Assembly (NCBI GenBank): GCA_009664345.1 | Contig: CP043547.1 | Coordinates: 2,694,709-2,758,708 of the forward strand | Source of the DNA: Planctomycetales bacterium 10988 | GTDB taxonomy: Bacteria; Planctomycetota; Planctomycetia; Pirellulales; Pb10988 | Direction of reading: 5' to 3' | DNA: 64,000 nt | Shown here: piece after piece, positions 25,400 to 34,428 of the stretch | Position numbering within the stretch: the first letter of the stretch is position 1 | Layout: each line of letters starts with the position of its first letter | Program-made: the position numbers and the translations under genes | The notes under the pieces: generated by a model | Databases searched by the model: none | Told to the model about the DNA's origin: nothing | The model's input: only the letters and a program-made list of their open reading frames with translations

Positions 25400-26800
25400 T
25401 TAGACTTGGGGACTGCCATAAGCGTGCATCCCGTGTTCCACAACGTCGACTCCTTCTTGTTCATCTTCCGCAGAGACTCGGAGAATCCCGACCACTCGTA
25501 AGATTAAGAAGAGAATGAGCATCGTGAAGAAGGCCCAAGCAGGAATGACAATCGACCCGACGATTTGTGGGATCATGTCATAGCCACCGAAGATCCAGGT
25601 GGCCAAACCACCCCAGACGCCGCACAACCCGTGGACCGGGAAGGCACCGACCGGATCGTCGATTCGCAGAGCATCGAGCATGATAATCCCGAGGACAACA
25701 AGCAGACCGGCAACTGCACCGATGACGATAGCCTCCCAGAATTCAACGCAATCGCAATTGGCGGTAATCCCAACCAAACCGGCCAAGATACCATTGAGGC
25801 CCATCGAGAGGTCCGGCTTCTTGAAGAGAATCCAACTCAAGATCGTAGCAAACACACCACCCGCACCAGCGGCCAAGGTAGTGGTCACAGCAATCCTCAT
25901 CGTACCTTCTACACTGGCAGGATCAGAGAAGACCAAGTTACTACCAGGGTTAAATCCGTACCACCCAATCCACAGGATAATGACACCTAAGGCGGCAATC
26001 GGAAGGTTGTGTCCAGGCATCGCTTGAGGCTTGCCATCTTCGCTGTAACGTCCGATTCTCGGACCCAAGACAATGGCACCAGCCAAACCAGCGAAACCAC
26101 CCACAGCGTGGACGACCAAAGAACCAGCGAAATCCCAGAAGCCCATTTGATCGAGCCAGCCACCGCCCCATTTCCAATAACCACTGATTGGGTAAACGAG
26201 AGCGGTCAAAAACACGGTGTAAATAAGGTAGGAGACAAATCGCATCCGTCCAGCAACGGCCCCGGAAACGATCGTAGCAGCGGTCGCAGCAAAAGCGGCT
26301 TGAAAGAAGAAGTCAACAGGAGCATAAAGTGTGCCCGGGGTAGGATCGGGAGGAGTAGGATCGACTCCTATTCCTGCAAATCCAAAGTAAGCATTCGTTG
26401 CAGCATCGCCCGGATACATCAATCCGTACCCGACGAAGTAATAGAGTAGCACCCCAGCAGACAAGTCAATAATGTTCTTAAACAGAATATTGACCGTACA
26501 TTTTGATTCGTTGAAGCCAGCTTCGACCATCGCGAAACCGCCTTGCATGAAGAACACGAGGACACCTGCGATAAACAGGATCAGGTTGTCCAAAGCGTAA
26601 GCAACTTCATCCGCAGTAAGCGGGGCTGCTTCTTCCTCTTCTTCGGGAGCTGCTTCTTCTTCGGCTGGTTCTTCCTCCGCAGTAGCTTCGGCCTCCTCTT
26701 GGGCAAAACTAATTGCCGGGGTTGTCATCCAGCAAAGCGACATCATCATGACGCTCAGCAGACAGGGAAATAGGGTGAGTGTACGCAAACGTTGGATCAT
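25400..26800 (-). CDS. amt: Ammonium transporter
   Basis: 466 residues. An N-terminal signal-like segment (about 1-33) and an E/A-rich stretch (35-60) precede the 11-helix Amt/Rh channel core. The core carries the twin pore histidines H231 (LVVHAVGGFAG) and H390 (FPVHGLCGVWGG), the ammonium-site aromatic region (GGFAMVEAGFNESK) and the family end. It moves ammonium across the cytoplasmic membrane and is normally blocked by PII when nitrogen is plentiful. The acidic extension before helix 1 is unusual. AAAGGCGG lies ahead of the ATG. A sigma-54 candidate at 26927 and the glnB gene downstream tie it to nitrogen control. Confidence 0.95.
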   Translation of the reverse strand: MIQRLRTLTLFPCLLSVMMMSLCWMTTPAISFAQEEAEATAEEEPAEEEAAPEEEEEAAPLTADEVAYALDNLILFIAGVLVFFMQGGFAMVEAGFNESKCTVNILFKNIIDLSAGVLLYYFVGYGLMYPGDAATNAYFGFAGIGVDPTPPDPTPGTLYAPVDFFFQAAFAATAATIVSGAVAGRMRFVSYLIYTVFLTALVYPISGYWKWGGGWLDQMGFWDFAGSLVVHAVGGFAGLAGAIVLGPRIGRYSEDGKPQAMPGHNLPIAALGVIILWIGWYGFNPGSNLVFSDPASVEGTMRIAVTTTLAAGAGGVFATILSWILFKKPDLSMGLNGILAGLVGITANCDCVEFWEAIVIGAVAGLLVVLGIIMLDALRIDDPVGAFPVHGLCGVWGGLATWIFGGYDMIPQIVGSIVIPAWAFFTMLILFLILRVVGILRVSAEDEQEGVDVVEHGMHAYGSPQV

Positions 26801-27520
26801 ACTTTCCGCCTTTCAGAAGGAATCAGTAAAAACAATGAGGCATGAAAAAGGGGATAGTTGACGACCAATAGGTAGGTATCACGACGTGGGTGTGACGAGA
26901 CCGGCCGCCTTAGAGGCACTAGGCTAAGCAAAGAAAATGCCAAGAAAGAAGAGAAACTTCTACAGATTTGCAGAAATCGCGTTAAATAAGGCATTTAGAA
27001 GTGTTTAGATAAAATAATTTTTATTAAAGATCCGCAAAGCGACTTCCCCCGTTGCCTAAATTCCTACCGAGGGATGCACTATATTCGGGCATGTGCTGAC
27101 TCTTTAAGCACAATCCTTCTACATACTCGCTACTAAGAAGAGCAGAAGCGAGGCAAATTAAGATTATCAGTTAATATAAACGCTTTTTTCGTATTATAGG
27201 AATTATAACAAAAATCAACTTCCAGAAGTCGCCAAACTATGCAGCAGCTTCTCTGGAGAAAAGCTAGCTAAATACGATCTTTGACAACAACGATTGCCTG
27301 TCATGATTCCACTTGAGGGAGAATGGAAAATCCCTAAAGTGTTTTTTCGCCTTTTAATAGATGATTGATTGTGGTAAGACTGCCACCAACTCGAAGGATT
27401 GGTTGAGGAAAGGAAGGGAGTGGCTTGTCTGCACCTCTTCATTATTTGGCCGAACCACCTAAGAGGCAACCTTTTTTCTAATTGAAATCTGTCGGACCGT
27501 CTCAAGGAGGAGAGGATTCG
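26801..27520. other. Divergent spacer between amt and OmcB-like gene 2
   Basis: This 720-bp region contains the amt sigma-54 candidate (26927-26942). The rest, about 26950-27480, is AT-rich with no gene I can support. Confidence 0.55.
26927..26942 (-). promoter_or_regulatory. Candidate sigma-54 promoter of amt
   Basis: Read on the minus strand: TGGCATTTTCTTTGCT, matching the RpoN consensus TGGCAC-N5-TTGCA/T with GG (26941-26940) and GC (26929-26928) exactly 10 nt apart. The expected start near 26915 gives a leader of about 115 nt. A second such site lies before glnN. Confidence 0.6.
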
Positions 27521-29368
27521 ATGCCAAAACGGGGCACAATCTACAAGCGTCAAACCATCATTCTTTGTTGGCTCGGACTGCTGTTGCTCATCTGGGGCAT
27601 GAACTTTTCTTTCATGTCCAGTAGCCGGTCGGTCAGCTTTGCTCAAGAATCGGGCAGAGACCCCTTTGATGGTCCGCCACGCTATAATTCATCTTCAACT
27701 CCCAATACGACTTCCCGTCCTCCGACTCGTTCGACGCCATCGGGTGATTTTCGGAGCCGATATCAAGGAACGGGAACGGCGGATCCCCCATCGGCCCCCT
27801 CTCGGCCTGGTACGGAACCGAAAAGATTGGATGTTGATCCAAAGTATCCCGCTGCTCGGATGCCGGAGCGGCCAGCTTCTCAACCGATTCAATCTCGACA
27901 AACCCCGGTGACGCCGACTTCCAGCGAACGGACACAACCTTCGCTTCCCGCGACGAATGATATCGGAAATGGTCTGCCTGGCGAACAACGACTCGAAGGC
28001 CCCCAAACCCCCAGTGTCACGGTTGAAAAACGGGCACCAAAGGAAATGCAGGTCGGTCGGGCTGCCGTGATTGAGCTGGTCGTCAGGAACATGGGAACTT
28101 CCGCCGTGCATCAGGTGTTGTTGCATGATGAAATTCCACGAGGTTCGCAACTTCGCCGGACCAAACCGCAAGCCCATCGCGATCCGCAAGGCCGTCTTCT
28201 TTGGAAGCTTGGCACGATGCACCCGAACGATGAAGCGATCATCGAGGTGGAAGTGGTGCCTTTAGAGGAGGGCGAACTCGGGAGTGTCGCAACGGTTTCT
28301 TATGCAACGGAAGTCACCAGCCGCAGCCTTGTTACCCAACCCCGCTTGGAAGTTCATGTCGTTGCTCAAAAGCAAGTCATGATCCAGGAAGAAGTGGAAT
28401 TGATCATCACCCTTTCCAATCCAGGGACCGGCGTGGCGGAAAATGTCGTCATTCAAGAACAAATTCCCGAAGGGCTCAGCCACCCGGCCGGAGAATCTTT
28501 GGAATATCAAGTGGGCGATCTCGCTCCGCAAGAAACTCGGGAGATCCGTCTTCAACTCACTGCCATCAAGCCGGGGATGATCACCAATACCTTGGTGGCA
28601 CTTGGGGAAGGCCCGCTCCAATCGCAGCCGGTCGATACCCAGATTGAAGTCATTTCTCCTTTGTTGAAGCTTCGCACCGATGGCCCCAAGCGGCGTTTTC
28701 TCGATCGCGAAGCAAGTTATGTCTTTGAAGTCAGCAATCCCGGCACGGCCAATGCGGAACAAGTGCAACTCGTCGCCACCTTGCCGACAGGGCTGAAGTT
28801 TTTGGAAGCCGATCAAGCAGGCCGTTACGATGCCCAAACCCGTCAGGTCTATTGGCTCATCGATAGCCTTCCGCCGCAGGAAAAAGGCGTTGTCCAACTC
28901 ATGGCGTTGGCCGTGGAAGAAGGTTCGCAACGGATGAAAGTGGAGGCTTCCTCTCGGCGGGGCCTTTCCGCTTTGGAAGAACCCGTCACTGATGTGGAAG
29001 GGATCGCGGCAGTTGTTTATCAAGTGATGGATGTGGAAGACCCGATCGAAACCGGCGAAGAGACCGTCTACGAAATCCGCGTCGAGAACCAAGGTTCGAA
29101 AGCCGCCCGCAATGTTCAAATCTCTGTCCTGTTGCCGGAAGCGATGAGTTATGTCTCCGCTGAAGGCCAACATCGCCACCGCGTGCAAGGGAATCAAGTC
29201 ATCTTCGAACCCTTTCCCCAACTGAATCCGAAAGCCGAAACGACGTATCAAGTTCGTGCCAAAGGGATCGCCCCTGGGGACCTTCGCTGTCGGGTGCAAT
29301 TGGTGTCCGATGAAATGTCGGCCCCGGTCTTCAAAGAAGAAAGCACCCGCGTTTACGCCGACGAATAA
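27521..29368 (+). CDS. OmcB-like DUF11-repeat exported protein, paralogue 2
   Basis: 615 residues from the ATG at 27521, which has AAGGAGGAG (27504-27512) 8 nt ahead. A membrane/signal segment (TIILCWLGLLLLIWGMNF) is followed by a disordered Pro/Ser/Thr/Arg-rich part to about 165. About four DUF11 repeats then run to the end. The closing stretch (VEGIAAVVYQVMDVEDPIET, then VYEIRVENQGSKAARNV, VIFEPFPQLNPKAETTYQV and VQLVSDEMSAPV) lines up along its length with the C-terminal third of chlamydial OmcB. The mature part has essentially one cysteine, unlike OmcB. Likely a periplasmic or outer-envelope structural protein. Its 3' end is 11 bp from the convergent transporter gene. Confidence 0.78.
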   Translation: MPKRGTIYKRQTIILCWLGLLLLIWGMNFSFMSSSRSVSFAQESGRDPFDGPPRYNSSSTPNTTSRPPTRSTPSGDFRSRYQGTGTADPPSAPSRPGTEPKRLDVDPKYPAARMPERPASQPIQSRQTPVTPTSSERTQPSLPATNDIGNGLPGEQRLEGPQTPSVTVEKRAPKEMQVGRAAVIELVVRNMGTSAVHQVLLHDEIPRGSQLRRTKPQAHRDPQGRLLWKLGTMHPNDEAIIEVEVVPLEEGELGSVATVSYATEVTSRSLVTQPRLEVHVVAQKQVMIQEEVELIITLSNPGTGVAENVVIQEQIPEGLSHPAGESLEYQVGDLAPQETREIRLQLTAIKPGMITNTLVALGEGPLQSQPVDTQIEVISPLLKLRTDGPKRRFLDREASYVFEVSNPGTANAEQVQLVATLPTGLKFLEADQAGRYDAQTRQVYWLIDSLPPQEKGVVQLMALAVEEGSQRMKVEASSRRGLSALEEPVTDVEGIAAVVYQVMDVEDPIETGEETVYEIRVENQGSKAARNVQISVLLPEAMSYVSAEGQHRHRVQGNQVIFEPFPQLNPKAETTYQVRAKGIAPGDLRCRVQLVSDEMSAPVFKEESTRVYADE

Positions 29369-29379
29369 CGGTAAGCGGA

Positions 29380-30747
29380 CTAGTTGGCTTCGCTCGGTTC
29401 CGGCTCTTCTTCTTTCTCCTCGGTTTCCGACTCCGAAGGCGTTTCGTCAGGCGGATTCTCCTTGGCTTCCGCCTCGGCCTGATCTTCTTGCAATTTATTG
29501 TAAAAGATTTGCAGCAAGGCATAGAAGAACGCCGCGACGATCGGACCGAGAAAAATCCCCCACAGCCCGATCCACTGCAAGGCCCCCAGCACCGTGATCA
29601 GGGCAACCAAGGGGTGGATGTTCGAATGGCCGTGGATCACATACGGCTTGATGACATTATCGATCGTCGAAACAACGCCGCCTCCATAAATAAGGAGGAA
29701 CGTCCCGGCCCCGTATCTTTCTTGTAAAAAAAGATAAATCACCACCGGAAGCCAAACCGAGGTCGCTCCCAAAAACGGGATGAAAGAAAAGAGCATCGTG
29801 GCAATCGCCAGCAAAACGACTTGATCCATGCCGACAATGGCGAAACCGATCCCCGCCAAAATCCCCTGCACCAGCCCCGCCACCAGCGTCGCCAAGATCA
29901 CCCCGCGGCAAATCCGCTCAAATCTCGTAAAGAGCAGGATTTCCTCTTCTGATTCCAGGGGCGAAAATTCTTGAAACGTTTTCAGAATCGATTCGCCATC
30001 GGCAAAGAAATAATGCAGCGACAAAATAAAAATCACAAAGCCAACGATGGCCCCGACGGCATCGGCGACGAAACCCTTCGTACGTGAATAAAGGTCTTTG
30101 GTAAGGCCTTGCGCTCCTTGCATGACCGCTTTGGTCAACTCGGCCTTCTGCTCTTCAGTAACCCGCTCATTCGCCCAAGCAACCCATTCCTTGAGTCGCG
30201 GATTGTCCTGGAGGTCCAGCCATGGCATCGAGGTAAAAGAAGGATTCAAGCCGTGCTGTAATTCATCGAGAGTATGCTCATTTTCAATATTCTCCATCAA
30301 AACAAGTGTGGAAGCCTCCATCTCCCGATCCCAGGCCTTGCTTGGAATTTGGTCATCAAGGACCATCGTCTCCCAGCGGGCATAGTCCGTTTCGCCCAGA
30401 ACCTCCCGCAGGGTTAAAAGCTGCTCTTGCAATGCCCGCTGCTCTGGCGGAACGATCGCCTCTAGAACTTCCCGGCCTGAACTGAGCAACTCTTGTCCCG
30501 CTAAAAACAGGCCGAAAGCGATCGGCATCAGTACACTGAAAAAGATTAAAATCGTCGTCAAGGCAGCCGCGACATGCTTCCGCCCACGGCACATCCGCTC
30601 GATTCGCGTAAAGAGCGGACGAAAGAGGATCGCCGTCACTCCCGCAAAAAAGAGGGGAACAAAGAACGGGGCAATCACCCAAAAAAAGAGGATTCCAATG
30701 CCGACCACCGTGGCCAACAGAATCACGATCGATATTTTTTGCGACAT
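29380..30747 (-). CDS. AI-2E-family transporter (TqsA/PerM-like)
   Basis: 455 residues, about eight membrane helices. It has the family's paired N-terminal helices (VVGIGILFFWVIAPFFVPLF, LTTILIFFSVLMPIAFG), a long soluble loop (about 90-215), then a helix bundle with GVILATLVAGLVQGILAGIGF, FSFIPFLGATSVWLPV and the end LGALQWIGLWGIFLGPIVAAFFYALLQIF. The family includes an AI-2 exporter and Na+/H+ antiporters, so the substrate is uncertain. The C-terminal 40 residues are very acidic (ESETEEKEEEPEPSEAN). AGGAG lies about 13 nt ahead of the ATG. Confidence 0.88.
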   Translation of the reverse strand: MSQKISIVILLATVVGIGILFFWVIAPFFVPLFFAGVTAILFRPLFTRIERMCRGRKHVAAALTTILIFFSVLMPIAFGLFLAGQELLSSGREVLEAIVPPEQRALQEQLLTLREVLGETDYARWETMVLDDQIPSKAWDREMEASTLVLMENIENEHTLDELQHGLNPSFTSMPWLDLQDNPRLKEWVAWANERVTEEQKAELTKAVMQGAQGLTKDLYSRTKGFVADAVGAIVGFVIFILSLHYFFADGESILKTFQEFSPLESEEEILLFTRFERICRGVILATLVAGLVQGILAGIGFAIVGMDQVVLLAIATMLFSFIPFLGATSVWLPVVIYLFLQERYGAGTFLLIYGGGVVSTIDNVIKPYVIHGHSNIHPLVALITVLGALQWIGLWGIFLGPIVAAFFYALLQIFYNKLQEDQAEAEAKENPPDETPSESETEEKEEEPEPSEAN

Positions 30748-30870
30748 GGTAGCCCATCGCTCCTGGCAAACCTGAAAAACCGTCGGAAATCGGTGCGAAA
30801 AACTCTTACAAATGCTCTCGGAGGGAGTCGCACCGCCCCACGCTAGCAGCTAAGCTATAACATAGCGTTT

Positions 30871-30884
30871 CGGTTTGCAAACCG
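30871..30884. promoter_or_regulatory. Perfect 14-bp palindrome, candidate operator
   Basis: CGGTTTGCAAACCG, a perfect palindrome, lies in the 228-bp divergent spacer between the transporter (start 30747) and the DUF1080 gene (start 30976), 92 bp ahead of the latter. Symmetric sites of this size suit a dimeric regulator such as a LacI-type protein; the binder is unknown. Confidence 0.4.
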
Positions 30885-30975
30885 GGACAGAGACGCTCCT
30901 ACGATCGTTTCGAATTTTCCTTTTTCTTCCGTGAAGGCATTCGCGGAATTTCTACTGTTACACCAAGGGAACCCT

Positions 30976-31779
30976 ATGAAAAAGACATTCCAACGAACCT
31001 CCCTCTTGACGGCCTGCTGTCTTGGGTTGGCCGCCCTCTTCGTCCTTCCCGCCTTGACTTTGGGCGATGCTCCTAAAGCCAAGAAGATGAAAAAACGCCC
31101 CGATAACAAAGCCCCCAAAGGCTTCGTCGCCCTGTTTGATGGGAAGTCCCTCGACGGATGGACCAAAGAAGGTGGCTACGCCGAATACAAAGTCGAAGAA
31201 GGCACCATGGTCGGCACAACCGCCGAAGGAAGCAAAAACACCTTCCTGACCAAAGGCCCTTACAGCGATTTCATTCTTGAGTTCGATGTGAAATGCGATG
31301 TGGAATTAAACAGCGGCGTGCAAGTCCGTAGCCATACCTACAAGGAAGACACCCCGCAAGCCAGCAAACCGGCCAAAATTCGCGAAGCCGGCGAAGTCTA
31401 CGGCTATCAATGCGAAATCTGCGAATCTTCCCGCGGCACGGCCGGCAACTTCTGGGATGAAGGCCGCTGGACCCGCTGGCACGATGATTTCGCTGAAAAG
31501 CCCGAAGCCCAACAAGCCTTCAAAGATGGCGAATGGAATCATTATAAAATCGTCGCCCAAGGCAACCGCATTCGTTCTTGGATCAATGGCGTTCCTTGTG
31601 CCGATTTCAAAGATGACATGGACGCCACCGGTTTCCTCGGCTTCCAAGTTCACGGCATCAAACCCGGCAGCGGCCCCTATTCCGTTCGTTGGAAAAACAT
31701 TTACATCCACGAACTGCAACCCGGCGAAAAAGTCAACAAAAAAGGCAACCTCGTCAAAGGCAAGAAAAAAGACGTCTAA
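30976..31779 (+). CDS. Secreted DUF1080 protein
   Basis: 267 residues from the ATG at 30976 (AAGGGAA ahead at 30965-30971). A signal peptide (SLLTACCLGLAALFVLPALTLG) and a Lys-rich spacer precede one DUF1080 domain: FVALFDGKSLDGWTKEGG, SGVQVRSH, YGYQCEICESSRGT, EWNHYKIVAQGNRIRSWING, and GFLGFQVHGIKPGSGPYSVR. The last part matches the subgroup with the GFLGLQVHG closing strand. Close to the protein at 4782-5471 in layout. Ends with a Lys-rich tail. It lies downstream of the palindrome at 30871 and is closed by two hairpins. Confidence 0.9.
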   Translation: MKKTFQRTSLLTACCLGLAALFVLPALTLGDAPKAKKMKKRPDNKAPKGFVALFDGKSLDGWTKEGGYAEYKVEEGTMVGTTAEGSKNTFLTKGPYSDFILEFDVKCDVELNSGVQVRSHTYKEDTPQASKPAKIREAGEVYGYQCEICESSRGTAGNFWDEGRWTRWHDDFAEKPEAQQAFKDGEWNHYKIVAQGNRIRSWINGVPCADFKDDMDATGFLGFQVHGIKPGSGPYSVRWKNIYIHELQPGEKVNKKGNLVKGKKKDV

Positions 31780-31790
31780 GCCTTTTTCGA

Positions 31791-31832
31791 TTGGTTAACA
31801 CTTTTTATTTAAATAGATAGTGTTAACAACCA
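31791..31832 (+). terminator. Hairpin after the DUF1080 gene
   Basis: TTGGTTAACACT (31791-31802) pairs with AGTGTTAACAACCAA (31818-31832), one bulge, around an AT loop. It is followed by ACAAACAAAAA, not a T tract, so it may protect the 3' end or act with the second hairpin at 31841. Confidence 0.5.
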
Positions 31833-31840
31833 ACAAACAA

Positions 31841-31882
31841 AAAGGGGAGCATCACCAGTGGATGTTCCCCTTTATTTATTCT
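31841..31882. terminator. Bidirectional terminator
   Basis: AAAGGGGAGCATC and GATGTTCCCCTTT pair around ACCAGTG, followed by ATTTATTCTG and preceded by an A run. It serves the DUF1080 gene on the left and the leftward DUF481 gene (stop at 31904). Confidence 0.8.
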
Positions 31883-31903
31883 GATAGATGAGGTATTTCT
31901 TCT

Positions 31904-33271
31904 TTACAGTTTCCAAAGTAACAGCAAGGAATAGTCAAGGTCGTTGGGTTCGCGACCGTTGGGGGTGCTGTCGTAACGGTCAATGATGCCGATTTTTAAA
32001 CTGAGATTTGTCGCTTCATCCAAGAGAATTTCCCAACCGGCATCGGTGACCAAACGGAAGTCGGTCAATTCTTCTACTTCGGGAAAGTAATCAACGGTCA
32101 CTTTAAAACACTGTCGATCCCCAAGTTTGTGTTCGAAGTCCGCCCCGAGGAGACCTTCCAAAGTCCACTCATCATCCGGCCCGCCAAACTCTCGCGAAAC
32201 ACCAGAACCGAAACGGCCTGTCAATTTGGTAATCGGGGTGCAGATGAACTGATATCCAAGACCTAGGTTCCCTGCGGTACGATAGTCAAAAGCTTTGAAT
32301 TGATCATACTCAACCGTGCCTGTCGTGAAGAACGACCAGGGAGAATCTTTAAACAATCGTTCGTAACGGCCCTTCCCGAGGGCATTGTCTTGCGTCGTGA
32401 TCGAGCGAGAACGCGTATTGGAATAGCTAACTTTCCCCGTCAGTTTATGTTTTTCGGTTTTCCGAGTGACATCGACCCCGGCTTTGGTGCTGAACGATTC
32501 AGCGTTCCCTTGTGAACCATTGATCCCAAGTTCAAAGCTGGCATCCCAACAAGGATGAATCCAATTCCGCGGGGAGTACATCTCGAAAAAGGTTGGTTCA
32601 TGCACGACCGGCCCAGTTTCGCCAACGATGAATTCCTGTCCAATCATCTCTTCGCCGATGACCTCTTCGCCTGGAAACTGTGGGATATCCGCTTGCTTCC
32701 CTGGCGGGACCAACTCTGATTCAATTTTTGGTTGGTTGGGAGTGGCTTGAGCTTGTGGAGCGGTCGACGATGGGGTTTCCTCTTCATAATAAACCCCGTT
32801 TTGCCCCTCATAAGTTGGATAGCGTGGCCCCACGGCATCTGCCGGCGAAGGATATGGTTGCGTAAAGGTCGGACCCGGCGAGACTTCCTCAGGCTGACCA
32901 ACGACATAAGGGGAGAACTTCACGCCGGAGGTTTGCGGATAGCTGGTGGGAACGATCGCCGATTCCGTAACCGCTTCCGGAGGCAATTCACCTAAAGTAT
33001 AAGGGGCCTGCACCGTTTGCGGGGTCGTCCCTTGAGAATCTTCAGAAGTCGTGGGAAGCGAACTCGCAGGGGATTGAATCACCGGGGATTTCGTGACCGG
33101 ACTGTTGGGATATCGCGAGAGAGGAGGATAACTTCCCGTCCCCGGCGAAACCGAGGTCGAAGGCGGAACAATCTGCGGCCCAGCCACTTCTTGAGCGAAG
33201 CTGGACAAACAAGGCAATCCTGTGATGATCGCGATTAGAGCCGAAATTCGCTCGGCTTTTGTGAACAACAT
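31904..33271 (-). CDS. DUF481 outer-membrane protein with Pro-rich N-terminus
   Basis: 455 residues. Signal peptide (ALIAIITGLPCLSSFAQ), then about 190 residues rich in P, S, T and Q that look disordered, then a DUF481 domain from about 240. The domain opens WDASFELGINGSQGNAESFSTKAG and continues as alternating beta strands ending DLDYSLLLLWKL. DUF481 proteins (YdiY-like) are predicted small outer-membrane barrels; a terminal aromatic-rich strand fits. AAGGAG lies 7 nt before the ATG. Repeat copy D begins 30 bp upstream of the start. Role unknown, possibly an osmotic or salt-related porin by family name. Confidence 0.82.
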   Translation of the reverse strand: MLFTKAERISALIAIITGLPCLSSFAQEVAGPQIVPPSTSVSPGTGSYPPLSRYPNSPVTKSPVIQSPASSLPTTSEDSQGTTPQTVQAPYTLGELPPEAVTESAIVPTSYPQTSGVKFSPYVVGQPEEVSPGPTFTQPYPSPADAVGPRYPTYEGQNGVYYEEETPSSTAPQAQATPNQPKIESELVPPGKQADIPQFPGEEVIGEEMIGQEFIVGETGPVVHEPTFFEMYSPRNWIHPCWDASFELGINGSQGNAESFSTKAGVDVTRKTEKHKLTGKVSYSNTRSRSITTQDNALGKGRYERLFKDSPWSFFTTGTVEYDQFKAFDYRTAGNLGLGYQFICTPITKLTGRFGSGVSREFGGPDDEWTLEGLLGADFEHKLGDRQCFKVTVDYFPEVEELTDFRLVTDAGWEILLDEATNLSLKIGIIDRYDSTPNGREPNDLDYSLLLLWKL

Positions 33272-33800
33272 GGATTACTCCTTCAACCTCTCGCAAACGA
33301 AGAACCAATGGCCAAATCCCACCAAATCGAGTGAACCCCTCGAAAAGACGGCCCTTAATTTACTTTATTTACCTTTGACCACAAACTCTAAAAAACGACC
33401 TTCAACTTATCCTTTTCTATCGACCATTCATCCTATAGCTATCAGTCTATTTATAATGAAATTGCCGCATTTTCTCATCTTTATAGAAGGGGAATCCCCC
33501 CCTCGAACGACGTAGGATGTGCAACTTTCCCAGCTTTTCATTCAGAACGGAAAGCTATCCGCGGTATCCAATTCCAGAAATCTCAACTGCTCATCCTGCA
33601 ACCAAAGTTTGGTCGGCAAACAACCAAAGACTTCGAACCAAGGCGGTAAAACCTTGATTTTCCTGATTCCAGGAATCTTGGCATCAAAAATGCTTGCTTC
33701 TCTAACAATTCAACGAATAGAATTGCTAACGGGTGACCTCCAGGAAAACCCAGTTTTAATAATAGATGGCCAACCATTTCGCACCTAGGAAAGGTAAATC
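33272..33800. other. Divergent spacer with repeat copy D
   Basis: This 529-bp region between the DUF481 and PH-domain genes contains repeat copy D (33301-33393). Short frames on both strands around 33519-33788 look like chance: no family signal and no clear ribosome binding site. Confidence 0.5.
33301..33393 (+). repeat. Dispersed inverted-end repeat, copy D (degenerate)
   Basis: Begins AGAACCAATGGCCAAATCCC, matching copy A's AGAGCCAGTGGTCAAAACCC at 16 of 20 positions. It ends TTTGACCACAAACTCTAAAAA, nearly identical to copy C's other end. Slightly longer (93 bp). It lies 30 bp from the DUF481 start codon. Confidence 0.65.
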
Positions 33801-34310
33801 ATGAGCGGTCAAGCAATGAATGAGAAAATTCTCTCGGAAGACGAACTTAATGAACGCGATTACAAAGAGAACATTCTAAAGGTCGTTCATCCGGCAATGT
33901 TTCGAAATGATCCCCTCCACTTTATTGGATACCTCTTCTTGATTGGTATTAGTGGATACGGGCTCATCCGCACGTATGCCGCGGATCAAATGATTCTTGC
34001 AGGACTTTGTGCAATCCCTCTACTTTACGGGCTTTTGGGCTTTGGAATTTGGTATCTTCGCGTGCTTTATACGACGGTGACGATTACCAATAAACGGACG
34101 CGTTATCGTGTAGGTATTATTTCCAAAGACACCAGCGAAGTCCTTCACGACGATGTACGAAATATTCAAATCGATCAAAGCTTGGTGCAACGGATTCTCG
34201 GAGTCGGCGACATCGCACTCTCTAGCTCCGGACAAGATGATATGGAAATTAAAGTAAGTGGACTGCCCGATCCTGAAGGATTAGCCGCGTTGGTACGACG
34301 CTATCAATAG
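33801..34310 (+). CDS. Membrane PH-domain protein (bPH2/DUF304-like)
   Basis: 169 residues. Two hydrophobic helices (about 43-60 and 64-88: FIGYLFLIGISGYGLI, ILAGLCAIPLLYGLLGFGIWYL) precede a bacterial PH-like domain: YTTVTITNKRTRYRVGIISK, VLHDDVRNIQIDQSLVQRILGVGDIALSS, then the closing helix PDPEGLAALVRRY. This is the usual layout of the DUF304/YdbT-type family, membrane proteins of uncertain role. GGAAAGG lies ahead of the ATG. A weak terminator follows at 34344. Confidence 0.88.
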   Translation: MSGQAMNEKILSEDELNERDYKENILKVVHPAMFRNDPLHFIGYLFLIGISGYGLIRTYAADQMILAGLCAIPLLYGLLGFGIWYLRVLYTTVTITNKRTRYRVGIISKDTSEVLHDDVRNIQIDQSLVQRILGVGDIALSSSGQDDMEIKVSGLPDPEGLAALVRRYQ

Positions 34311-34343
34311 TCTCTTCCAACGTTCAAGCATCAAGAACTTAAC

Positions 34344-34370
34344 ACTTCAATAGACTGATTGAAGTTTATA
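34344..34370 (+). terminator. Weak terminator after the PH-domain gene
   Basis: ACTTCAAT and ATTGAAGT form an 8-bp stem with loop AGACTG, followed by TTATATATA. It lies 34 bp after the stop. Confidence 0.45.
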
Positions 34371-34428
34371 TATAAATCAACCTTTACTTGTTTAACTTTT
34401 TTCTCGATTATTTATAAAGGTTTTTATC

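Noticed and set aside
28262-29299. A 345-codon leftward open frame
   Set aside because: Antisense to the OmcB-like gene 2, whose product is convincing; the antisense peptide shows no domain.
33519-33788. Short frames on both strands upstream of the PH-domain gene
   Set aside because: They overlap each other, lack ribosome binding sites and show no family features.
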